Counted from the first letter of the stretch, positions 42,817 to 51,662 are shown. The stretch is DNA of 59,875 nucleotides from Candidatus Woesearchaeota archaeon (GCA_013202845.1 JABMPT010000010.1:1-59875); one strand, 5' to 3'. A program made the numbers and translations. The notes: a model not told the origin generated them from the letters alone.

Positions 42817-43395
42817 ATGAGAAGTTATCTCATTGGTTTTTCTGGGCCTAGTGCTTCAGGCAAGTCAACTTTGTGCAGTGAAGTTATCAGGCAGATAGAT
42901 AATTCTGTGCTTATTAGCTTGGATGATTACTGGAAGGATCCATCTACTTTTCCAATAGTTCATGGCTACAAGAATTGGGAGCTCCCAGAGAATCTGAAAC
43001 TTGGTATGCTCTTTCAAAATTTACAAGACTTAAGAAGTGGATTGCAGACACGAATGCCGAATTTTGTTGATTATAAGTATGAGGGCTTGAAAACTGTTCG
43101 TCCTTCTGATTTTGTCCTGGCAGAGGGTTTTTTATTATTCCATGATAAAAGAATAAGCGACTTATTTGACCTTAAATTCTATCTTGACGTGCCTGAAAAA
43201 GTCATTATCGAAAGAAGATTGAACCGAAACAGGTCAGAGAAGTCAAAAGAACCTTATTATAGACGAGTAGTGGTGAAAGAGTATCGCTCTCACGGTCCAA
43301 TACAAAAAGCACGTTCAGATATTATACTTGATGGAACAGAAGATTCTTATGTTAATACAGAAAAAATAGTTGACATAATAAGAAACTTATCATAA
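42817..43395 (+). CDS. Uridine-kinase-like P-loop protein
   Basis: The 192-residue protein has Walker A GFSGPSASGKSTLCSE at the N-terminus, followed by VLISLDDYWKDPSTF, the substrate-binding DDYW/DDFY motif of the uridine kinase/phosphoribulokinase family. The Walker B strand FVLAEGFLLFHD, LDVPEKVIIERRLNRN in the lid and a final RSDIILDG also fit. It probably phosphorylates a nucleoside or related small molecule. TATA-like TTTAAATATA lies about 25 bases upstream. Confidence 0.8.
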   Translation: MRSYLIGFSGPSASGKSTLCSEVIRQIDNSVLISLDDYWKDPSTFPIVHGYKNWELPENLKLGMLFQNLQDLRSGLQTRMPNFVDYKYEGLKTVRPSDFVLAEGFLLFHDKRISDLFDLKFYLDVPEKVIIERRLNRNRSEKSKEPYYRRVVVKEYRSHGPIQKARSDIILDGTEDSYVNTEKIVDIIRNLS

Positions 43396-43476
43396 ACCTT
43401 TTCTTATGCCCTGAGCGAGCTAACAAAAGAAAAGTTTATATATATTTGGTGAAATTATTTCTATTGGTGATAATAC

Positions 43477-43680
43477 ATGGCAAAAAAATCTATGATGGAT
43501 AAATGCAAACCTAGTAATTGTGGATCAGGAGGATGTATGTATATGTTGGGATTCTTAGGTGCGGCTATTTACTATATCTCAACAGCTACAAGCTTCTGGA
43601 ATGGAGTATTGGGAGTTTTGAAAGCAATTATCTGGCCGTTATTCTTGATACTAGAAGCATTGAAGTTCTTTGCTGCATAG
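43477..43680 (+). CDS. Small conserved membrane protein
   Basis: The 67-residue protein has a Cys-containing N-terminus (CKPSNCGSGGC), then two hydrophobic segments (GFLGAAIYYISTATSFWNG and VLKAIIWPLFLILEALKF). The pattern GAxxYxxxxxSFWxGxxGxxKAxxWPxFLxYxxLK is familiar from many archaeal small membrane proteins of unknown role. A GGTGAT ribosome-binding site precedes the ATG. A hairpin terminator follows the stop. Confidence 0.7.
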   Translation: MAKKSMMDKCKPSNCGSGGCMYMLGFLGAAIYYISTATSFWNGVLGVLKAIIWPLFLILEALKFFAA

Positions 43681-43681
43681 A

Positions 43682-43712
43682 AATGCTCTAATAGAGCATT
43701 AATTCTTTTTTT
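43682..43712 (+). terminator. Hairpin plus T-run terminator
   Basis: AATGCTCT (43682-43689) pairs with AGAGCATT (43693-43700) to make a perfect 8-base stem with a 3-base loop. A run of seven Ts lies at about 43706-43712, just after the stop of the small membrane protein gene. Confidence 0.65.
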
Positions 43713-43811
43713 ACTATTATAAAACTCTTTCTATTGTTTAAGATAATAACCTCTAGTGATTAACTTTTAAAAAAAAGAAAAAAATAATGAGAGTTATAAA
43801 GAAATATAAAC

Positions 43812-44012
43812 TTAGAACCTCTTGTGATTTCTAAAACAGTCCCTACAGTAAACAGGTCTATCTTCTGTTGGCTTGAACGGAACTTCACATTCGTTTTTGC
43901 AATCAGCACAAACTGCTTTGTGCATTTCTTTTGGGTCTCGATCTCCTCTGAAACCACCTCTTCTGTCTCCTGAACCTCGATTTCCTCTGAAACCGCCTCT
44001 CCTATCATCCAT
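43812..44012 (-). CDS. RGG-repeat zinc-binding protein
   Basis: The 66-residue protein starts with two copies of a DRRGGFRGxR unit, an RGG-type RNA-binding motif. It then has a zinc ribbon: VCADCKNECEVPFKP and RPVYCRDCFRNH, with five cysteines in the CxxCxxxC...CxxC order. This CEVPF-RPVYCxxCF pattern occurs in small proteins of DPANN archaea and candidate-phylum bacteria. A GGAGTGTGA site precedes the ATG. The overlapping longer frame (43760-44008) is antisense-like filler from the repeat. Confidence 0.75.
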   Translation of the reverse strand: MDDRRGGFRGNRGSGDRRGGFRGDRDPKEMHKAVCADCKNECEVPFKPTEDRPVYCRDCFRNHKRF

Positions 44013-44056
44013 TCTTTTTCACACTCCGTTTTTTAAGCACAGATTTAGTGCTTTTT

Positions 44057-44266
44057 TCATCTTTTTCTAATAAGATAAACCACATTATATACAATAGCTA
44101 TCAAAACATAGATAGGCATAACAAAAACCACTATGATAAAGAAGAAAGCCTCTTCCACACCTAGTAATCCGCTTATCAAGTTATGCAGTAGTATTGAAAC
44201 AAAACCTGCAACTACAACTATCCAAAGTTTCTTCCAGCTAAATAAAAATAAGTCTTTAAGTTTCAT
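44057..44266 (-). CDS. Small two-helix membrane protein
   Basis: The 69-residue protein has a basic N-terminus, two hydrophobic segments ([20 protein letters not shown] and [18 protein letters not shown]) and ends YLIRKR, so both ends are cytoplasmic. GAAGGAG precedes the ATG. Function unknown. Confidence 0.6.
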   Translation of the reverse strand: MKLKDLFLFSWKKLWIVVVAGFVSILLHNLISGLLGVEEAFFFIIVVFVMPIYVLIAIVYNVVYLIRKR

Positions 44267-44383
44267 TTCTCCTTCTAAACAAATCTTATATATAAATCTT
44301 TCCGAAGATAGTAACTAAAAATAATTATTTTCTTACTAAAGGGTTATAAATAACTTCTAATTCCTTGCGTGAACAGATATTAA

Positions 44384-45112
44384 ATGACAGCAGAATTAGT
44401 ACAGACATGCCAGGAAGAAGAACAATCAAAGCTTATACATAAGTTAGAAAGCGGTTTGGATAGAATTGACAGTCTTTTCAATATTTATTCTAATGATCTT
44501 GACCCTGGGTTAATCATAGATGTTCTTTCTATATTTAGGGAAGCTAAACCTTCTATAGATGCTGATAAAGTAAGAATATGTCTTGAGAGGGCTGTTAGAT
44601 TTCATCATAAAAGCAAAAAAAGAGATAGTAAAAGGCCGTATGTTGTTCATTCTTTTGATACAGGATATGTGCTTGCGTTTTTAGAACAACCTGATAATAT
44701 AATAATACCTGGAGTATTCCATGATGTATTGGAAGAAACTAAAAAAAAATATTTAGTCGATGTCATAAGTGACATAAAGCATTATTATAACGAAGACATC
44801 TTTTTTTCTGCATTTGAAGTATCTGAGTTTTCAACTGATCATAATAAAGATGCTGACGTGTATGCAAGACTAGAAAAACATCTGGATGAAGGAGATGACT
44901 TCTTTACAATTATAAAGATAGCAGACAACATATCAAACTTGTATACAAAAAAAGAGATGTTGGCGAAGAATGGCCTTAATGCTGAAGAAAGACAACAAAT
45001 TTTTGGAGAAACCACAAGGAAGTTTTGGATGCCTCTTGCCCAAAGAATAGATGATAAAAACAATTTGAATATGAAACTAGTCCCATATCTTAATGAACTA
45101 GTTGAAAGATAA
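44384..45112 (+). CDS. HD-domain hydrolase of the SpoT/MESH1 type
   Basis: The 242-residue protein has the metal-binding motifs of the SpoT hydrolase domain: the first His in RAVRFHHKSKKRD, then RPYVVHSFDTGYVLAF, IIPGVFHDVLEET (the HD pair), and IIKIADNISNLYTKKEM with the final Asp. There is no synthetase, TGS or ACT domain, so it looks like a stand-alone hydrolase. In other organisms such proteins remove pyrophosphate from (p)ppGpp or similar nucleotides. Its own substrate is unknown. The length fits a small alarmone hydrolase plus an extra N-terminal helix. Confidence 0.75.
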   Translation: MTAELVQTCQEEEQSKLIHKLESGLDRIDSLFNIYSNDLDPGLIIDVLSIFREAKPSIDADKVRICLERAVRFHHKSKKRDSKRPYVVHSFDTGYVLAFLEQPDNIIIPGVFHDVLEETKKKYLVDVISDIKHYYNEDIFFSAFEVSEFSTDHNKDADVYARLEKHLDEGDDFFTIIKIADNISNLYTKKEMLAKNGLNAEERQQIFGETTRKFWMPLAQRIDDKNNLNMKLVPYLNELVER

Positions 45113-45123
45113 AACTATTATTT

Positions 45124-45351
45124 CTATTCAAAGCTTATATTGAGCATAGAAAGAATAAAGAATATTATAGCAATAACAAATAATAAAAACGCAACATAAA
45201 TATAATCTCTTCTTTCATCTTTTACAAATCTATCGAAATGAAACTTCTTAAGCATGCGATTCTTAAAAGCATTAAGTCTTTCCCGAAATATAATACAAAT
45301 TAAGCCTGCCACAATAAATATGCCTGCCCTGATTAAATTGAATATATCCAT
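45124..45351 (-). CDS. Small two-helix membrane protein
   Basis: The 75-residue protein has an N-terminal helix (RAGIFIVAGLICIIF), a basic loop (RERLNAFKNRMLKKFHFDRF) and a second helix near the end (YIYVAFLLFVIAIIFFIL). Its ATG overlaps the stop of the next upstream gene (TAATG), so the two are co-translated. Function unknown. Confidence 0.55.
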   Translation of the reverse strand: MDIFNLIRAGIFIVAGLICIIFRERLNAFKNRMLKKFHFDRFVKDERRDYIYVAFLLFVIAIIFFILSMLNISFE

Positions 45352-45539
45352 TATTTCTTATCAGACTTGAACTGAAAGAATGCTAATACTATTCCTAAAA
45401 CCACGTATCCCCAGACAACAGTAGGCAGTGCTGTTACCATCATCTCTTTTGCAAGAATGACAAATAATACCAATACTACCAACAAGATTCCTCCTAGAAC
45501 ACCTGCCAAGGCCACATAATTGCTTCCTTCTTTAGCCAT
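45351..45539 (-). CDS. Small two-helix membrane protein
   Basis: The 62-residue protein has two hydrophobic segments (ALAGVLGGILLVVLVLFVIL and VVWGYVVLGIVLAFFQF) and a basic end. A GGTGAT ribosome-binding site precedes the ATG. It is the first gene of a two-gene unit of small membrane proteins. Confidence 0.55.
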   Translation of the reverse strand: MAKEGSNYVALAGVLGGILLVVLVLFVILAKEMMVTALPTVVWGYVVLGIVLAFFQFKSDKK

Positions 45540-45633
45540 TTTATCACCTAAACAATGTATTTTATCTTTTACTATAAAAAATTATCTATAAACAATTATC
45601 TTTTTATAATTCTTTCACATTCTTTTTTCTATA

Positions 45634-46164
45634 ATGAATATTAAACAGTGGTATCATCAAAAAAAAGAAATTAATAAAATGTTAGTGTCTTTAGGTGTTT
45701 ATAAGTCTAAATCTAATGACCGTATCATAGATGTTTTGAAGAACCATGGACAACCTGCTTTTGAACTTATGAAGCAAGATTTGCGTTTGACTAATTTGAT
45801 TGATGATTATGGACCTAAAAGAGTAGAAGAGGCTATTGAATTAAGGGCTACTTCAGAAAAAGGCTTGGATCTTTCGCTGACATGCAGAATCTTCGATGAA
45901 TTGCAAGAGGCAAAGAATCAGAGTGGAGAAACAGTCCATTACAAGTTAAAATTTACTGGAGGTATCCAAGGTGTTTGTTTCAGAGCCTATTCAAACACTT
46001 TCGCAAATATATGTGATTTGAAATATGTAAATGCAAAGAATATGGAAGACGGCTCTGTTGTAACAGATGTTAAGGGTGCTAAACCATTAGTGGATTTGTA
46101 TCTAAAATCATTAAAAAGTGAATATTCAAGAAATATTAAGGATGTAGAAATACAGGAAATATGA
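45634..46164 (+). CDS. Acylphosphatase-like domain fused to a helical N-terminus
   Basis: The last 80 or so of its 176 residues match acylphosphatase: KLKFTGGIQGVCFRAYSNTF with the catalytic Arg117, and NAKNMEDGSVVTDVKG with Asn136 in the place of the second active residue. They finish with DLYLKSLKSEYSRNIKDVEI. Cys replaces the usual Gly in GVGFR. Acylphosphatases split carboxyl-phosphate bonds. The first 90 residues are helical (KKEINKMLVSLGVY, YGPKRVEEAIELRATSEKG) and unlike any partner I know. A free acylphosphatase is only about 90-100 residues long. Confidence 0.7.
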   Translation: MNIKQWYHQKKEINKMLVSLGVYKSKSNDRIIDVLKNHGQPAFELMKQDLRLTNLIDDYGPKRVEEAIELRATSEKGLDLSLTCRIFDELQEAKNQSGETVHYKLKFTGGIQGVCFRAYSNTFANICDLKYVNAKNMEDGSVVTDVKGAKPLVDLYLKSLKSEYSRNIKDVEIQEI

Positions 46165-46238
46165 TTAATCCATTTAATACTATTTTAATAAGATAATTTT
46201 TCTAAAAATTTAAATATTCCAACTTCTTATCATTAATC

Positions 46239-46403
46239 ATGGCTGGTGAATGGACCATTAGAACAACTCTGGGTGTTTTGTTCACTCTAGGATTTATTCT
46301 GATAGTTATCTCCTGGACTCAAGAAGCAAGCTATTGGTGGGGATTACTAGGTTTGGCATTGATTCTCTACTCTCTATGGTCTTATATGAAGACCAATCAT
46401 TAG
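46239..46403 (+). CDS. Small membrane protein
   Basis: The 54-residue gene encodes MAGEWTIRTTLGVLFTLGFI, a second hydrophobic stretch (WWGLLGLALILYSLWSYM) and a short end. The frame is clean, and a TTTAAATATT box lies about 28 bases before the ATG. It fits the run of tiny membrane proteins in this part of the window. Confidence 0.6.
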   Translation: MAGEWTIRTTLGVLFTLGFILIVISWTQEASYWWGLLGLALILYSLWSYMKTNH

Positions 46404-46463
46404 GCGAAACACTGAACTTTCTTTCATAAACTTTATATACAGTGATTTATTCTCTTTTTCAAT

Positions 46464-49151
46464 ATGGCTGTGAAAAGGAATTGGAAGGGTGCTGCAACTC
46501 TGGTTATCATATGGTTCATTATTCTGTTCGTATCCAGGATTTTCAGCTTGTTAACAGATTTCTGGTGGTTCAAGAACCTGAATTTCGAAAAGATTTTCTT
46601 AATATCTATAGAAACAAAGATAGTGCTATTCCTTCTGTCTTTCATAGTATTTCTAATATTCGCCTTATTCAACCTCTGGATATCATCAAAATTACAAAGA
46701 TCATTCATCTCTTTCAAATTAAAGTTGCTGATAACTTTGGTCTTGTCTTATTTCATAGGCATGACAACCTATCAAAAGTGGTTCACAGTACTACAATACC
46801 TAAATCAAACACCTTTTAACATTGCAGATCCAATCTTCATGAAAGACGTGTCATTCTACATATTCTCGTTGCCTTTCATATTAGCAGTTTGGAGTTTCAT
46901 AATGGCAACAGTCTTGATAACTTTAATCCTAGTAACATTAGACTACCTGCAGGCATACATAGCAGCAATGTTCAGTCAGAGAAGTCAGGCACAAACAATA
47001 GATATAAAACCTAAACTTCCAGAACTAAAAAGAGGAGTCCTAATCCACTTAGCGGTTTTAGGATCGATAATATTCATTCTCTTAGCAGTTAGACATTATC
47101 TTTCAAGGTTCTCGATCATGTTCTCTGAAAAAGGAATTGTGGTTGGAGCAGGATATACAGATGTGGTGGCATTCCTGCCGGTTATGAAGTTCCTGATGAT
47201 ATTGGCAGTTGTAATAGCTGTTTTATTCTACATATGGATATTCTTCATATCAGGAAGCAAGAAACTAAGGAAAAGACATATTCTGTTATACGCAATAATC
47301 GTATATGTGATAGTGTTCTTCATTGGACCTACAGTGATACCTGGAATCATACAATCCTTGAAAGTATCTCCAAATGAGATGAACTTAGAAAAACCTTACA
47401 TAGAGAACAACATTGAATTCACAAAAATGGCTTACAAACTGTCAGATGTTGAAGAGAAAGACTTCAAGGCAGAACAGGCCATAACAGCAAATATTCTGAA
47501 AGAGGCTCCAGAGACAATGGACAATATAAGGATATTGGACTGGAGACCACTAACACAGACATATAAACAAACTCAAGAGATAAGGTTATACTATGACCTT
47601 TCAGGAATAGATGTAGACCGATACTACATAAATGATAAGTATACTCAAGTGATGTTGGCGCCAAGAGAGATGAACCAGAGACAAATAACAGAGAACGCAA
47701 AAACTTGGGTGAACTTGCACATGGTTTATACACACGGTTTTGGAGTTGTTATGAGTCCTGTTAACAGTGTGACTAAAGAAGGGTTGCCAAATTACTTTAT
47801 ACAAGATATACCGCCAGTTTCAAATGTTGATGAGGAAAAGTTAACTATTAACAAGCCACAAGTTTATTATGGAGAAAAAGCCAGCTCATTTGTGCTGGTA
47901 AACACAAACACCAAAGAATTTGATTATCCAAAAGGAAGTACAAATGAATACATACAATATGACGGTGAAGGAGGAGTATTACTTAACTCATTCACAAAGA
48001 AGCTTTTCATGGCATTGAGATTCTTTGATATAAAAATACTATTGTCATCAGATATCACAAAGGACAGCAGGATAATGTTCGATAGAAACATCCAAGAGAG
48101 AATATCAAAAGTAACACCTTTCATAATGCTTGACGAAGACCCATACCTTGTGATAAGTGAAGGCAAGTTATACTGGATACAGGATGGATACACAGTCACT
48201 AGTAATTTTCCTTATTCTGAGAAGTACGGGGGAATAAATTACTTAAGGAACTCTGTTAAGATAGTTGTCGACGCTTATGAAGGAACAGTTAATTACTATG
48301 TCATAGACCTTGAAGATCCTCTAATACAAACTTATGCAAAGATATTTCCAAAACAATTCAAATCTTATGAGTTGATGTCTGAAGACCTGAAAAAACATAT
48401 TCGATACCCTGTCGACCTCTTCAAGGTACAATCAGCTATCTACAGCACATACCACATGAAGGACCCAACAGTATTCTATAACAAAGAGGATGCATGGCAG
48501 ATACCAAATGAGGTATATGGCACAGGTCAGCAGGTGAAAGTCGAGCCTTACTATATAATAATCAAGCTACCTGGGGAAGAGAGAGAAGAATTTGTTTTAA
48601 TGACATCCTTCACACCAATAAGGAAGGACAATATGATTTCTTGGATGGCGGCTCGATCTGATGTGGAAAACTATGGAAAACTTTTATTATACAAGTTTCC
48701 GAAAGACAAGCTCATATACGGACCTTTGCAGATAGAGGCAAAGTTCGACCAGGATTCAGAGATATCGCAGCAATTGACTTTATGGTCTCAACAGGGCTCA
48801 AGAGTTACCAGAGGAAACCTATTGGTGATACCGATAAAGGACAGTATTCTATACATTGAGCCATTGTACATACAGGCAGAGCAGGGACAACTGCCGCAGT
48901 TAAAGAGGATTTTAGTCTCTGACGGCGAGAGGGTTGTGATGGAAGAAACCTTGGAGATAGCTTTAAATGTGTTGTTTGGAAAAGCAAGGCCAACAATAAC
49001 AACAGAAGAAGGCGAAGAGAGAACAACAGAAGACCTGATAAAAGACGCGCAGCAATACTACGATGCAATCCTTGAATCAATGGGCAATGACTGGACAGCC
49101 TTTGGAGAGAACTTTGACATGCTTGGAGAAGTGTTGGAAGAATTGAGTTAG
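46464..49151 (+). CDS. UPF0182 family membrane protein
   Basis: This 895-residue protein has seven or so membrane helices in the first 290 residues (starting AATLVIIWFIILFVSRIFSL and including LTDFWWFKNLNFEKIF). A large outside domain with NEMNLEKPYIENNIEFTK, LDWRPLTQTYKQTQEIRLYY and HMVYTHGFGVVMSPVNSVT follows. These are hallmarks of the UPF0182/COG1615 family of unknown function. The length is close to that of other members. It ends 4 bases into the convergent gene at 49148. Confidence 0.9.
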   Translation: MAVKRNWKGAATLVIIWFIILFVSRIFSLLTDFWWFKNLNFEKIFLISIETKIVLFLLSFIVFLIFALFNLWISSKLQRSFISFKLKLLITLVLSYFIGMTTYQKWFTVLQYLNQTPFNIADPIFMKDVSFYIFSLPFILAVWSFIMATVLITLILVTLDYLQAYIAAMFSQRSQAQTIDIKPKLPELKRGVLIHLAVLGSIIFILLAVRHYLSRFSIMFSEKGIVVGAGYTDVVAFLPVMKFLMILAVVIAVLFYIWIFFISGSKKLRKRHILLYAIIVYVIVFFIGPTVIPGIIQSLKVSPNEMNLEKPYIENNIEFTKMAYKLSDVEEKDFKAEQAITANILKEAPETMDNIRILDWRPLTQTYKQTQEIRLYYDLSGIDVDRYYINDKYTQVMLAPREMNQRQITENAKTWVNLHMVYTHGFGVVMSPVNSVTKEGLPNYFIQDIPPVSNVDEEKLTINKPQVYYGEKASSFVLVNTNTKEFDYPKGSTNEYIQYDGEGGVLLNSFTKKLFMALRFFDIKILLSSDITKDSRIMFDRNIQERISKVTPFIMLDEDPYLVISEGKLYWIQDGYTVTSNFPYSEKYGGINYLRNSVKIVVDAYEGTVNYYVIDLEDPLIQTYAKIFPKQFKSYELMSEDLKKHIRYPVDLFKVQSAIYSTYHMKDPTVFYNKEDAWQIPNEVYGTGQQVKVEPYYIIIKLPGEEREEFVLMTSFTPIRKDNMISWMAARSDVENYGKLLLYKFPKDKLIYGPLQIEAKFDQDSEISQQLTLWSQQGSRVTRGNLLVIPIKDSILYIEPLYIQAEQGQLPQLKRILVSDGERVVMEETLEIALNVLFGKARPTITTEEGEERTTEDLIKDAQQYYDAILESMGNDWTAFGENFDMLGEVLEELS

Positions 49152-49567
49152 ATTTCTATAGTTTGTTTCTTCATTCTTTCTTTGTCAAGCATCACCAGGT
49201 AGAAGTCTACTTTATCACCATCCATGACTTCCTCGAAAGGTGTGTCTAATTTATGAGTCCATTGGCCAAGGTACATGTTCTTAGAAGGGTCATATTCCCC
49301 TCTGTAAAAGATAGGTGTTTTTGAGGCTCCTTTTGCTATTGCTTCTTCAGAATATTTCTTTGTGAACTCTATGTGCAAAGCACTTATTTCCCCTTCAAAG
49401 CTTGCATCTCCATATCTATCTGCTGTCCTTCCAGTTATGAAATCAATCTCGTCAGTTAACTTTCTTCTTTCTATGATAAACCCACCAAACGCTCCTTTCC
49501 AGTCATACATCATGGTTTCAAGGTCTACATAGAAAGAACCTAAGAAATCAGGAATGTGCATCTTCAT
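49148..49567 (-). CDS. Hypothetical protein
   Basis: The 139-residue soluble protein has MHIPDFLGSFYVDLETMMYD and a strand-rich C-terminus (MYLGQWTHKLDTPFEEVMDG, KVDFYLVMLD). I do not recognise a family. It overlaps the UPF0182 stop by 4 bases on the opposite strand. Confidence 0.5.
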   Translation of the reverse strand: MKMHIPDFLGSFYVDLETMMYDWKGAFGGFIIERRKLTDEIDFITGRTADRYGDASFEGEISALHIEFTKKYSEEAIAKGASKTPIFYRGEYDPSKNMYLGQWTHKLDTPFEEVMDGDKVDFYLVMLDKERMKKQTIEI

Positions 49568-49606
49568 TTTTTAAAAAGAAAATAGGTTTTCTTTAAATTC
49601 TTTTAC

Positions 49607-50008
49607 TTATGGCTGGTGAACAGGCATGCTATTTTGGATATCTCCTTGAAGTGGGACTCCCAGGATGTCAGTTATATCTTTTAACAATTCATTTGCAACA
49701 CTGTATTTGTCACCCTCATTTTCATAGTTGAATATTATCTGGTCAACATCACTATCCTTTATCCGAGCTAAAATGAAAGAATTAGTCTTCAAATATTTTC
49801 GCGCTTGTTCCATTCTTGAACTAGTTTCTTGTCTGGCAGTTTGAATTGCTTCTCTTCTAGCACTCCAATAACTGCGTGTGAACCTGTCTATGAATGAATA
49901 ACTTTTTAGAAGGTTTTTTTTGATATTGCTTTCAATAACCAATTCGTAGTCTTTTAGCATACCGAAGAAATATACACCTGGTTTATCAATCCTAAATGCT
50001 GCTTTCAT
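49607..50008 (-). CDS. Hypothetical protein
   Basis: The 133-residue soluble protein contains a charged helix (RREAIQTARQETSSRMEQAR) and a mixed C-terminus ending in HQP. No recognisable motif. A TTTATAAA-type box about 22-25 bases before the ATG suggests a leaderless transcript. Confidence 0.45.
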   Translation of the reverse strand: MKAAFRIDKPGVYFFGMLKDYELVIESNIKKNLLKSYSFIDRFTRSYWSARREAIQTARQETSSRMEQARKYLKTNSFILARIKDSDVDQIIFNYENEGDKYSVANELLKDITDILGVPLQGDIQNSMPVHQP

Positions 50009-50127
50009 ATTAAAAAGATTTATTCCAACTTTATAAACGTTTCTTAATTAACTACTTTAAAAGAGAAACTGTTACTTTTAACATATGATTTAGCTGAGTA
50101 GATTGATTTTTTCTATAATTCTTAAAA

Positions 50128-50907
50128 TCAGCTATGTTTCTGCATAAGTTCAGCAATGCCAGTTTCTAACCTGGTTCTAGTATCATTCAATAAATCATTG
50201 ATACTCTCTTTTCTATGAACTCTTGAATCATCTTCAGGATTGTAATAATCTTCAGGCATCAAAGGATCCATTATCTGAAGATACATCGTTCCAGGTTTTG
50301 CAACAACGCTTTTTTTTGGCACTAGTTCTTTTGCACCGAAACCTGCAACAGGGATTATAGGCAATTGTTTATTATATGACAATACAAAGGCCCCTTTTTT
50401 GAAAGGAAGCATTTCATAATCAGGCAATGTGCTCCTAGTTCCTTCAGGAAACATTATCAGATAGGCAGAATCATTTAAAGATTTATCTTTACTCTCAACT
50501 ATCACCCTGACAGCAGCTTCATCAAGACTTCTTATTGCCTGTTCTCTATCGCTTCTGTCAATCTTGCACATTCCTGCATATTCCATTGCTTTTCCAAATA
50601 ATGGATATTCATACAATTCTATTTTTGCTCCAAAATATTTTCTTCCAGGAAAGCTGAAAATAGCAGGGATATCAAGTAAAGAGTTATGGTTAGGACATAT
50701 TATTCCAGGGCCTTGAATAAGATTTTCTTCTCCAGAAACATCGATATCAATCTCAAGGATTCGTAATAAATCATCAGCAAATAATCTGACATTCTTATAT
50801 ATTTCCACAGAATCCTTGCCTTTGTTATAATCTCTAATGATTCCAGTACAATTCTTTAAAACAGATAATATGCTTGTTGTGAACTGGTAAGATTCTTTTA
50901 TGTTCAT
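50128..50907 (-). CDS. PlsC-like acyltransferase
   Basis: The 259-residue protein has the lysophosphatidate-acyltransferase motifs in order: NHNSLLD (block I, His and Asp), KYFGAKIELYEYPLFGKAME (block II region), LIMFPEGTRST (block III) and a late LPIIPVAGFG (block IV). Such enzymes add acyl chains to phospholipid precursors, which is odd for an archaeon with ether lipids. The gene starts 4 bases after the methyltransferase gene upstream, so the two are probably one operon. Confidence 0.8.
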   Translation of the reverse strand: MNIKESYQFTTSILSVLKNCTGIIRDYNKGKDSVEIYKNVRLFADDLLRILEIDIDVSGEENLIQGPGIICPNHNSLLDIPAIFSFPGRKYFGAKIELYEYPLFGKAMEYAGMCKIDRSDREQAIRSLDEAAVRVIVESKDKSLNDSAYLIMFPEGTRSTLPDYEMLPFKKGAFVLSYNKQLPIIPVAGFGAKELVPKKSVVAKPGTMYLQIMDPLMPEDYYNPEDDSRVHRKESINDLLNDTRTRLETGIAELMQKHS

Positions 50908-50911
50908 TGTT

Positions 50912-51592
50912 TTATCCTCTAGCTATAAAAACAGCTCTGTCAGGTTCTCTTTCAATCAATCCTACATCTAAAGAAACTCCATTAAGAAAATCATTAGCAA
51001 CAACAGTGGTATAATCTCTTACATTGTCACCGGCTTTGCAGAGATATGAGAATACAGATGTGCAACCACTTAACTTTGTCAACTCTTTCTGGAAGATTGT
51101 TAAGTCATTGGCTTGTCCGCAGTATAAAACTATATCTTTTTCTCTCAGGTCGTATTTTGACAAAAGAATGTCTGCAAAACCTGGCAGAAAATCAACCTTT
51201 GCATGAAGAAGTCCTGCTAACATCAAGCCTTTCATTATCTGTTTTCTATCAGTATCAATCGCTGAAACAGGTCTGTTTGTCAGAAGGTTAAAAGCTATCG
51301 ATGGCAGTGCTATTCCACAACCAATCTCATAAACCCTTGATTCATCATTAGCTATCGATGCAGCATAAGCTCCTATCTTTGCATAATGCTCTATGAGCCA
51401 ATAAACCTCATCCTTTCTCCTTTCAAATTTCTGAGATTTTAAACCTGGGTTGTATATCTGTATGCTCTCAAACAGTAATTTAGCGACTTCTTCAGTCTTA
51501 TCTCCGAACAAAGGAATAGTTCCTGAGCTATCTGGCATTGTCAGAGTAACTTCTTCAAGCCTTCCATCAAGCATTAAATCAAAGTTTTGCAT
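50912..51592 (-). CDS. SAM-dependent methyltransferase-like protein
   Basis: This 226-residue protein has a Rossmann methyltransferase motif I (RVYEIGCGIALPSIAF), followed by RPVSAIDTDRKQIMKGLMLA and then KYDLREKDIVLYCGQ. The N-terminal 85 residues are helical and may bind the substrate. I chose ATG 51592 because a TTTAAATAAAA box lies about 28 bases upstream; a TTG at 51613 is less likely. It is directly upstream of the PlsC-like gene, so it may modify a lipid, but this is inference from the neighbour. Confidence 0.6.
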   Translation of the reverse strand: MQNFDLMLDGRLEEVTLTMPDSSGTIPLFGDKTEEVAKLLFESIQIYNPGLKSQKFERRKDEVYWLIEHYAKIGAYAASIANDESRVYEIGCGIALPSIAFNLLTNRPVSAIDTDRKQIMKGLMLAGLLHAKVDFLPGFADILLSKYDLREKDIVLYCGQANDLTIFQKELTKLSGCTSVFSYLCKAGDNVRDYTTVVANDFLNGVSLDVGLIEREPDRAVFIARG

Positions 51593-51662
51593 AATAGAAA
51601 GAACGGAATACAAAGTTTTATTTAAACCTTGGTGTATTGAGTATTTAAATATTTATCAGAAC

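Noticed and set aside
43760-44008. 82-codon frame overlapping the RGG protein
   Set aside because: Its Glu/Val repeats are a shifted reading of the RGG-coding DNA; the 66-residue frame has the zinc motif and ribosome-binding site.
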